Shown here: positions 5,156-10,182 of the stretch, one piece after another | Layout: every line of letters begins with the position of its first letter | Position numbering within the stretch: the first letter of the stretch is position 1 | Source: DAOUAJ01 sp034433615 | GTDB taxonomy: Bacteria > Chloroflexota > Anaerolineae > DUEN01 | Assembly (NCBI GenBank): GCA_034433615.1 | Contig: DAOUAJ010000101.1 | Location: 1-10,182 of the forward strand | Direction: 5' to 3' | DNA length: 10,182 bases | Position numbers and translations under genes: made by a program | The notes under the pieces: generated by a model | Told to the model about the DNA's origin: nothing | The model's database searches: none | The model's input: the letters and a program-made list of their open reading frames with translations, nothing else

Positions 5156-7042
5156 ATGAGCTGTTTCTATCCTGCGAACCGTGAACCGTTAACCCCGTCC
5201 ATGTTCGTGCCGTTGCCTTTGGGTGCCGTCAGGCCGCGTGGCTGGCTGCTGCGGCAACTGCGCATCCAGGCGGACGGGCTGACCGGCCACTTAGACGAGT
5301 TTTGGCCGGATGTGGGGCCTAATAGCGCCTGGCTGGGTGGCACTGGGGAGGCATGGGAGCGTGGCCCGTACTACTGCGACGGGCTGGTACCTCTGGCGTT
5401 CTTGTTAGAAGACGAGATTTTGCTGACCAAGGCCCGCCGTTGGATAGAGGCGATGCTCGCGAGCCAACGCGAGGACGGCTGGTTTGGCCCGCCGCAGAAC
5501 AAGGACTCCTGGCCCTTGATGGTCGCACTTAAGGTGCTGACTCAGTACCACGAAGCAACAGGGGATGAGCGCGTTCTGGCCTTGATGCGCCGTTACTTCC
5601 GGCACCAGCTTGATGCTCCGACCAACATGCCGCCAGACACCTGGCGCGGCGTCCGTTACGCCGACAACGTCCTCTCCATTTACTGGCTGTACAACCGCAC
5701 AGGCGAACCGTGGTTGCTTGATCTGGCAGCTCGCCAATACGGGGCTGGCTTCGACTGGATCGAGTGGCTCTACCGCTTTCCCTGGCGGGCGAAGATCGAG
5801 CCGTTTGCCTTCCGTCATGAGCACCATGTGGTCAACGTGGCGATGGCGATCAAGAATCCGGCCGTGTGGTACCAGCAGAGCCATAGTGAACGTCATCGGC
5901 AGGCCGTTTATGTAGCCTTGGAAAATCTGGATCGCTACCACGGCCAGGCGACGGGGCTGTTTACCGGCGATGAACATCTGGCCGGCCTCGACCCCACCCA
6001 GGGCACTGAGCTGTGCGCAGTGGTGGAATTCATGTTTTCGTTGGAGAACCTGATCGCCATCCTGGGTGATCCCATCTTGGGTGATCGGCTGGAGAAGCTG
6101 GCGTACAACGCGCTGCCGGCGGCTTTCACGCCCGACATGTGGGCTCACCAGTACGATCAGCAGGCTAACCAGGTACTATGCACCGTGGACGAGCGTCACT
6201 GGACCAATAACGGCTGGGATTCCAACATCTTTGGACTGGAGCCTAACTTTGGCTGCTGCACGGCCAACATGCACCAAGGCTGGCCCAAGTTTGTCAAACA
6301 TCTATGGATGGCGACGCCTGACGGCGGGCTGGCGGCTGTGGCCTATGGCCCATCCCAGGCACGGGCCATCGTGGGAAGTGGCATCCTGGTGACAATTGTG
6401 GAAGAGACAGAGTATCCCTTTGACGGCGCTGTTCGTCTACAGATTATGAGCGACGTGCCCACAGTCTTCCCCTTACGGTTGCGCATCCCTGCCTGGACTG
6501 CTGATGCTTACGTGCGGGTAGGGCAATCTGCACCACAGGCTGTGCGAGCGGGGAGCTTCTACACGATCGAGTGCACCTGGCAATCCGGCGATGAAGTGGA
6601 GCTACTCTTACCGATGGCCATTCGGGCCACTACCCGGTTTCGTAACGCTATCAGCCTGGAGCGCGGCCCATTGGTCTTCGCGTTGAAGATCGCGGAGGAA
6701 TGGAAGCAAATCGGCGGAGAGATACCGCACGCGGATTGGGAGGTACGTCCGCTCTCGTCGTGGAACTATGGGCTGATTGTCAATCGGGCTTGCCCCGGGC
6801 GGTCGGTGACGGTGACGACCCGACCTGTCGGCACTGTACCTTTCCATCCAGACCAGGCACCGGTACAGTTAAAGGTGAAGGGACGCCGCATCCCTGACTG
6901 GCAATTAGTGAAGAACTCGACCGGTCCGGTGCCTGTAAGCCCCGTTGACTCAACTGAGCCAGTGGAAGAACTGGAACTGATCCCCTACGGCAGTACCAAC
7001 CTCCGCATCGTCGAATTTCCCGAAGTGCTAGGTGGTGAGTAG
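5156..7042 (+). CDS. Glycoside hydrolase family 127-type (DUF1680) enzyme, putative beta-L-arabinofuranosidase
   Basis: A 628-aa protein without signal peptide or membrane segment, so probably intracellular. The frame extends upstream to 4709, but the ATG at 5156 is chosen because GGAGGGAG (5143-5150) lies 5 nt before it and a promoter sits at 5099-5127. Residues 30-390 form the expected (alpha/alpha)6-barrel and residues 390-628 the beta-sandwich region (FPLRLRIPAWT, RGPLVFALK). In the characterised family member HypBA1 a Cys nucleophile and a zinc site of one Glu and three Cys act together. The matching residues here are Glu285 and Cys287 (TELC) and Cys367-Cys368 (FGCCTAN), with Glu273 (GDEHL) as candidate acid/base. 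All key residues are present, so the enzyme should be active, releasing terminal L-arabinofuranose or a related sugar from imported oligosaccharides. It stands alone, with no transporter or other sugar gene beside it. Exact substrate is not deducible. Confidence 0.9.
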   Translation: MSCFYPANREPLTPSMFVPLPLGAVRPRGWLLRQLRIQADGLTGHLDEFWPDVGPNSAWLGGTGEAWERGPYYCDGLVPLAFLLEDEILLTKARRWIEAMLASQREDGWFGPPQNKDSWPLMVALKVLTQYHEATGDERVLALMRRYFRHQLDAPTNMPPDTWRGVRYADNVLSIYWLYNRTGEPWLLDLAARQYGAGFDWIEWLYRFPWRAKIEPFAFRHEHHVVNVAMAIKNPAVWYQQSHSERHRQAVYVALENLDRYHGQATGLFTGDEHLAGLDPTQGTELCAVVEFMFSLENLIAILGDPILGDRLEKLAYNALPAAFTPDMWAHQYDQQANQVLCTVDERHWTNNGWDSNIFGLEPNFGCCTANMHQGWPKFVKHLWMATPDGGLAAVAYGPSQARAIVGSGILVTIVEETEYPFDGAVRLQIMSDVPTVFPLRLRIPAWTADAYVRVGQSAPQAVRAGSFYTIECTWQSGDEVELLLPMAIRATTRFRNAISLERGPLVFALKIAEEWKQIGGEIPHADWEVRPLSSWNYGLIVNRACPGRSVTVTTRPVGTVPFHPDQAPVQLKVKGRRIPDWQLVKNSTGPVPVSPVDSTEPVEELELIPYGSTNLRIVEFPEVLGGE

Positions 7043-7050
7043 CTTAAAAT

Positions 7051-7090
7051 CGGTCGCGAGGGCAAGCTCCGTTCCGCTATATGCCCGACC
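7051..7090 (+). terminator. Weak imperfect stem-loop after the GH127 gene
   Basis: CGGTC (7051-7055) pairs with GACCG (7087-7091) and, after a GCGA bulge, GGGCA (7060-7064) pairs with TGCCC (7082-7086). There is no T-run. It is the only candidate transcription end after the GH127 stop and is weak. Confidence 0.3.
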
Positions 7091-7161
7091 GCGAACGGTG
7101 ATCTCCTGGAGAACGGGTGGCAGTAGGACTATCTTACTACATCGTGTCAGGTGTGAAGGAC

Positions 7162-7190
7162 TTGCGCATTGGTGGTGGGAAGAGTATTCT
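7162..7190 (+). promoter_or_regulatory. Possible weak promoter of the response-regulator gene
   Basis: TTGCGC (7162-7167) and TATTCT (7185-7190) have 17-bp spacing but match consensus at only 3 and 4 positions. Expected start is near 7197, which would place both hairpins described below in a leader of about 200 nt. Confidence 0.3.
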
Positions 7191-7215
7191 TAGAGTGATC
7201 GTCTGTAAGTCGCTT

Positions 7216-7283
7216 AAATGGGAAGCTCAGATGATTTAGATGCCTATTTTTCCCATTTCTGTGGGAGGATTGAGTGGAAATCC
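7216..7283 (+). promoter_or_regulatory. Leader region with mutually exclusive hairpins upstream of the response regulator
   Basis: AAATGGGAA (7216-7224) is perfectly complementary to TTCCCATTT (7250-7258) across a 25-nt gap. The right arm also overlaps TCCCA (7251-7255), which can pair instead with TGGGA (7262-7266) around a 6-nt loop, and GGATT (7267-7271) pairs with AATCC (7279-7283). The arrangement permits two competing folds, as in an attenuator. The rest of 7043-7394 holds no gene that I can support. Confidence 0.4.
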
Positions 7284-7394
7284 AAAAAACGGCACGCTAG
7301 CCTGCAAGTTATTGGCGCAAAGACTGCTGCTGGTAGCTGGAGGTTGGAATGTTGCATCGCGGCCAGGTGGTCGGCGTGACTTGTGGAGCGTAAG

Positions 7395-8078
7395 ATGGCC
7401 AGGCACATCCTCTTCGTCGGCAAGAGTGACTCGGTACTGGACCCCATCTGGCCGCGCCTGGAGTCTCGCGGGATGCGCGTTACGCTGGCTGCCAGCCAGC
7501 GCAGTGCCATTGAACATGCCCGTAAACGGTCGCCTGACCTGATCATCATTGATGGCACGGTTTTTCTCTCAAGCAAACGCTTGTGCCGTTCCTTGCAGCG
7601 CGTATCGCCCCACAGCGCGGTCATCCTCCTGGCTGATGAGCACGGTCAGCCTGACGATGTGCCCTGCGATCTGCAATTGCGGAAACCGTTTACAGCACGT
7701 AAGTTAATCACCCGCATTGATAAGGTCCTGGAGCAACATGCGCCTAAATTGCTTCGGGTAGGATCGCTGGTGTTGGACCTGGCTACGCGAACGGTGCAGG
7801 GGGCCCGGGGGGAGCAGAAGCTCACGCCGAAGGAATGTGCGATTCTGGCAATGCTCATGGAGCACCCGGGCGAAGTGATAAGCCGACAACAGTTGATGGA
7901 GTCAATCTGGAAGACTAGCTATCTGGGCGATACTCGCACATTGGAGGTGCACGTATACTGGTTACGTCAGAAGGTCGAGGCAGACCCTGACACTCCACGA
8001 TATATCATCACGGTACGCGGCCAGGGTTATCGCCTTAACGTGCCCTCGTCTGAGAAACGACGAGGGCAGGCCCAATAG
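7395..8078 (+). CDS. Orphan OmpR-family response regulator with an atypical receiver domain
   Basis: A 227-aa DNA-binding regulator. The ATG at 7395 is chosen over an in-frame GTG at 7383 because TGGAG lies 6 nt before it. Residues 4-112 are a receiver-like domain. Asp53 (LIIID) sits at the phosphoacceptor position and Lys97 (RKPF) is conserved, but the acidic pair normally found after the first strand is Gly9-Lys10 (ILFVGKSD) and the switch Thr/Ser is Ala80 (VILLADE). Without the metal-binding acids, normal phosphorylation is unlikely. Residues 120-218 are a winged-helix DNA-binding domain of OmpR/PhoB type (LTPKECAILAMLMEHPGEVISR, then TLEVHVYWLRQKVE and VRGQGYRL). No histidine kinase is adjacent. 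It may respond to an unphosphorylated signal or act constitutively. Its targets are unknown; the upstream palindromic leader is one candidate for autoregulation. Confidence 0.9.
   Translation: MARHILFVGKSDSVLDPIWPRLESRGMRVTLAASQRSAIEHARKRSPDLIIIDGTVFLSSKRLCRSLQRVSPHSAVILLADEHGQPDDVPCDLQLRKPFTARKLITRIDKVLEQHAPKLLRVGSLVLDLATRTVQGARGEQKLTPKECAILAMLMEHPGEVISRQQLMESIWKTSYLGDTRTLEVHVYWLRQKVEADPDTPRYIITVRGQGYRLNVPSSEKRRGQAQ
8041..8068 (+). repeat. Perfect 10-bp hairpin inside the 3' end of the response-regulator gene
   Basis: TGCCCTCGTC (8041-8050) pairs with GACGAGGGCA (8059-8068) around an 8-nt loop. It ends 8 bases before the last base of the TAG stop triplet at 8076-8078 and encodes the tail PSSEKRRGQAQ. 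It may protect the mRNA 3' end or assist termination with the next hairpin. Confidence 0.7.
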
Positions 8079-8118
8079 CCGATAAATACGCGGTTGTCCG
8101 TCCTTTTTGATCAACAAC

Positions 8119-8150
8119 ACAGGCCGACCCGACGAAGCGGGTCGGCCTGT
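8119..8150. terminator. Bidirectional hairpin terminator between the response regulator and rpsT
   Basis: ACAGGCCGACCCG (8119-8131) pairs perfectly with CGGGTCGGCCTGT (8138-8150) around a 6-nt loop. The genes on either side converge on it. There is no long T-run on either strand, so it is T-less or Rho-assisted in type. Confidence 0.75.
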
Positions 8151-8174
8151 TGCTGTGACACTCAGGCCTGGCGG

Positions 8175-8217
8175 AGATTGGACAATCAAAGGCCAATCTA
8201 ACCAGCAGACCGGTCTG
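8175..8217. repeat. Small hairpin and 12-bp perfect palindrome downstream of rpsT
   Basis: AGATTGG (8175-8181) pairs with CCAATCT (8193-8199) over an 11-nt loop. CAGACCGGTCTG (8206-8217) is a perfect 12-bp palindrome. Both lie in the rpsT 3' trailer and could be 3' RNA structure; the palindrome could also be a dimeric protein-binding site. Confidence 0.5.
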
Positions 8218-8275
8218 ATCGTATCCACCGTCAACTTTTGAAGTCGCACTGCGCGAGCGCGGGATCTTTGCCTGT

Positions 8276-8548
8276 CTAAGCCTTCTGGATTGCCTGATTC
8301 AAGGCGCGCATCAAGCGGGATTTACGCCGCGCCGCGTTGTTGCGATGGATGACCCCCTTCTCAGCAGCCTTATCGAGCGCGCTGATGGCCTGCCGTATAA
8401 CTTTGGGAGCCTCGTTCAGAGCGTTCGCTTCGATTGCGCGCCGTGCATTCTTCACATACGTACGCGCCCGACCGCGAATAATGCGATTGCGGACGCGTCT
8501 GCGCTCGGAACTCCGAATACGCTTCAATGCGGACCTGTGATTCGCCAC
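8276..8548 (-). CDS. rpsT: 30S ribosomal protein S20
   Basis: A 90-aa basic protein that binds 16S rRNA early in assembly of the small ribosomal subunit. The family pattern is plain: ANHRSALKRIRSSERRRVRNR at the N-terminus, an almost wholly helical arrangement of Arg/Lys, and KGVIHRNNAARRKSRL near the C-terminus. Length is normal for the family. The start codon is GTG rather than ATG, read as Met, with AAGGAGG 7 nt upstream. Its own promoter (8592-8620) overlaps the end of the upstream DUF2085 gene, so it can be expressed independently of the redox cluster. The gene is followed by the shared terminator at 8119-8150. Confidence 0.97.
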   Translation of the reverse strand: MANHRSALKRIRSSERRRVRNRIIRGRARTYVKNARRAIEANALNEAPKVIRQAISALDKAAEKGVIHRNNAARRKSRLMRALNQAIQKA

Positions 8549-8591
8549 CTGGTTTCCTCCTTAAGTCAGAACACTCCTTTCACGATCATTT

Positions 8592-8620
8592 ATTATATCT
8601 ACCTACCCTGTTTTTGTCCA
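8592..8620 (-). promoter_or_regulatory. Promoter of rpsT, embedded in the end of the DUF2085 gene
   Basis: On the minus strand TGGACA (8620-8615) and TATAAT (8597-8592) are separated by 17 bp; a TTGGAC reading with 18 bp is also possible. The -35 box and most of the spacer lie within the last codons of the DUF2085 gene and the -10 box just after its stop. Transcription would start near 8585, about 37 nt before the rpsT GTG. Confidence 0.75.
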
Positions 8621-9285
8621 ATCTGTGTGACCAGCGTCACGCGGGACCGGGTCTCCCGGGCTACGTCGTGCATGGCGGCCTCTACCAGCGGGTAGGCCAG
8701 CCACACGGAGGCGGCTCCGAATAGTCCTCCGGTGACGGTCCGCAGCCACCAATTGCTCTCATGCAAGCCCAGCAGTTGGATCAGCCCATCTAGCCCTAGC
8801 GGGATCAGAAATAGTACGTAAAGCTTGAGCGGCAGCGCATGAAGGCGCCTGCCCCGGCGCAAGAGACTGTAAGCCAGGCCGGCCAACAGGATCGAGCCAT
8901 AAATTGCCACATCCCGCTCGCAAAAAGCGGCCTTGTATCCGGTTATCTCGTTGCCGTAAAAGCCCCGACGCTGAAAGCGTGACAACCCCTTCGGCATACC
9001 GCGTGATTCGAGTTCCTCTACGGTGTAGACCGGCTTCTCCCCAAGGAGAAAATACGAACGTTCTGGAAGCTGGTGGCAGGTGGGCATGTACGCCAGGTAA
9101 ATCAGCCGGGCCAACGTCGTCGCGCCAATGGCCAGCAAGAGCGGGGCGGCGATGGCCAACGCGAGGAACAATGCTACGACCGCGTTGAAAAGGGCCAGCC
9201 AATGGCAGGCGATGCCGTACACCAGTCGGTCAACGATAGTGACCCAGCGATTCGGCTCACTGACCGGGCGTGCACTCACATCCAT
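8599..9285 (-). CDS. DUF2085 family integral membrane protein with conserved cysteines
   Basis: A 228-aa protein of the DUF2085 family, whose role is not known to me. Hydrophobic segments lie near residues 31-57, 127-142, 153-173 and 184-205. Family hallmarks seen are CHQLPERS (70-77), FCERDVAIYG (121-130), GLDGLIQLLGLHES (164-177) and RTVTGG (182-187). Cys70 and Cys122 sit in the two hallmark motifs, in or next to soluble loops, and could form a disulfide or bind metal; Cys27 is less typical. The start ATG lies inside the end of the glutaredoxin-like gene (10-bp overlap), so its translation is coupled to it. The cluster partners are both thiol-active, which makes a redox or metal-linked role plausible but unproven. 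Confidence 0.9.
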   Translation of the reverse strand: MDVSARPVSEPNRWVTIVDRLVYGIACHWLALFNAVVALFLALAIAAPLLLAIGATTLARLIYLAYMPTCHQLPERSYFLLGEKPVYTVEELESRGMPKGLSRFQRRGFYGNEITGYKAAFCERDVAIYGSILLAGLAYSLLRRGRRLHALPLKLYVLFLIPLGLDGLIQLLGLHESNWWLRTVTGGLFGAASVWLAYPLVEAAMHDVARETRSRVTLVTQIGQKQGR

Positions 9286-9524
9286 CCCAGGGCCGTCTCC
9301 ACCACCTGTCGCAGCTCATGCAGACTGATCGGCGCGAACAGGAACATCCCTTCCACGTCAATCACCGGGATCACGTGCTGGAATCGGGCGTATAACTGCT
9401 CGTCTCGTGTGATGTCCACCTTCTCAATGCCGAATCCGAACTCGGCCGCTAACTCTTCTAGCGCCTCCAGCGCCTCATCGCACAGAGGGCAGTCTGCTTT
9501 GCCATACAACGTTACGCGAATCAT
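9276..9524 (-). CDS. Glutaredoxin-like (DUF836-type) small thioredoxin-fold protein
   Basis: An 82-aa cytoplasmic thioredoxin-fold protein. Features seen are strand IRVTLYGKADC, the redox motif CPLC (Cys12 and Cys15), helix DEALEALEELAAEFG (16-30), strand IEKVDIT (33-39), cis-proline in VIPVIDVEG (Pro53) and a C-terminal helix (68-79). The length, CPLC motif and FAPIS stretch fit the glutaredoxin-like DUF836 group better than classical glutaredoxin, which has CPYC. It would exchange disulfides with protein or small thiol partners. The start lies one base after the stop of the TlpA-like gene and no clear RBS precedes it, so it probably depends on coupled translation. Its stop overlaps the DUF2085 start. 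Confidence 0.9.
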   Translation of the reverse strand: MIRVTLYGKADCPLCDEALEALEELAAEFGFGIEKVDITRDEQLYARFQHVIPVIDVEGMFLFAPISLHELRQVVETALGWM

Positions 9525-9525
9525 C

Positions 9526-10158
9526 TTAAAGAATGCGCTCCAGGTGCTTTTGCAACTGTTCGGGCGTGAGGATGCCTACCCAGCGCACCGCAATTGTGCC
9601 AGTGCGGTCAATGAAGATACTGCTGGGCAAGTTGCGGACCTGATATTGGCGAGACACCTCGCCGGCTGAGTCCAACACGACAGGAAAGGGCATGTCAAAC
9701 TCGTCCACGAAGGGCTGCACCTGCTGGATCGTCTCCTCCACATTCACGGCCAATATGACCAGCCCGTGGCTCCGGTGGGCGTCGTGTGCTTTCACTAATT
9801 CTGGCATCTCCACGCGACATGGGCCGCACCAAGAGGCCCAGAAATTGATCAACACTGGCTGGCCGCGCAGATCGCTCAGTCGCACGCGTTTGCCGTCGGC
9901 GTAGACCATCTCGAAGTCCGGCGCGAGCTGCCCCGCCACCGGAGCGCTTGTCCCCGGCAGCGCGCGTCCTTCAGCGAACTGATCACCGGACGTGGGCATG
10001 GGCCGAACCCTCGGCCACAGTCGCTCGGCGGTCACGCTGATCGTCAGCAGAACCAACAATCCGATGGCGACGCGCGTCCAGACCATCGTGGCACGCGACG
10101 AGGTCGCCACGCCCGACGTGGCCGAAGATGCCTGAGGCGACGGTGCAAAGTTGCTCAT
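9526..10158 (-). CDS. Membrane-anchored TlpA/ResA-like thiol-disulfide oxidoreductase
   Basis: A 210-aa protein with one N-terminal membrane segment (about residues 27-43) after a Ser/Ala-rich cytoplasmic tail, which places the thioredoxin domain outside the cytoplasmic membrane. Residues 74-210 are a TlpA/AhpC-TSA type domain: APDFEMVYADGKRVRLSDLRGQPVLINFWASWCGPC, with redox Cys111 and Cys114 in CGPC, and cis-proline Pro178 in NLPSS. Such proteins reduce disulfides in apocytochrome c or other envelope proteins; electrons usually come from a CcdA-type membrane partner, not visible here. The ATG is preceded by AGAGG with 6-nt spacing. A TAA lies between that site and the start, and the seven-codon frame upstream of it is open, so a gene beyond the window may end there. 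It is the first visible gene of the redox cluster. Confidence 0.92.
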   Translation of the reverse strand: MSNFAPSPQASSATSGVATSSRATMVWTRVAIGLLVLLTISVTAERLWPRVRPMPTSGDQFAEGRALPGTSAPVAGQLAPDFEMVYADGKRVRLSDLRGQPVLINFWASWCGPCRVEMPELVKAHDAHRSHGLVILAVNVEETIQQVQPFVDEFDMPFPVVLDSAGEVSRQYQVRNLPSSIFIDRTGTIAVRWVGILTPEQLQKHLERIL

Positions 10159-10182
10159 GGGTTACCTCTGGACGGCTGATGG

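Noticed and set aside
5071..7069. GGGCAAGCTC occurring both before (5071-5080) and after (7060-7069) the GH127 gene
   Set aside because: Ten bases is short for a target-site duplication, no inverted terminal repeats or transposase accompany it, and chance is a sufficient explanation.
10162..10182. Possible 3' end of another minus-strand gene (PSAVQR then TAA)
   Set aside because: Seven codons at the window edge are too few to call a gene; a CcdA-type neighbour would be plausible but cannot be seen.

Overview
The window looks like a chromosomal segment of a moderately GC-rich bacterium, most likely a Chloroflexota (Anaerolineae-like) lineage. This rests on gene style rather than on a phylogenetic marker: a lipoprotein with a Pro/Thr-rich stalk and an SH3b domain, a secreted beta-sandwich protein, an orphan GH127 enzyme, and compact genes behind strong sigma70-type promoters and Shine-Dalgarno sites. 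Only S20 (rpsT) could serve as a marker, and I could not run a tree.

Layout, left to right. Bases 1-198 hold several GC-rich stem-loops and no gene. Bases 199-2096 (+) carry two ABC ATPases that overlap by ATGA; together they look like the two halves of a YbhF-type double ATPase, but no permease follows. A large hairpin (2118-2164) closes this unit. Bases 2319-3446 (+) encode a lipoprotein behind a near-consensus promoter, ending in a strong terminator shared with the converging gene. Bases 3584-4429 (-) encode a secreted beta-sandwich protein with its own near-consensus promoter about 200 nt upstream, leaving a long leader. Bases 4667-5098 are a palindrome-rich stretch without a convincing gene. 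Bases 5156-7042 (+) encode a GH127-type glycosidase, whose start I place well downstream of the longest reading frame.

Bases 7043-7394 form a possible structured leader, followed at 7395-8078 (+) by an OmpR-type regulator with a degraded receiver pocket. A hairpin terminator lies between it and the converging rpsT (8276-8548, -). The right end, read leftwards on the minus strand, is a tightly packed cluster: a membrane-anchored TlpA-like thioredoxin (9526-10158), a glutaredoxin-like protein (9276-9524) and a DUF2085 membrane protein (8599-9285). The rpsT promoter is embedded at the end of the last of these.

Functionally, the right end suggests an envelope thiol-redox unit, the middle a carbohydrate-related pair (secreted binding-like protein and intracellular glycosidase, divergent but not an operon), and the left end an efflux ATPase pair. 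There is no CRISPR array, tRNA, rRNA, transposase or phage gene. The least explained parts are the palindrome-rich 4667-5098 region, the two structured leaders, the unknown Cys-rich domain of the lipoprotein, and the redox cluster.
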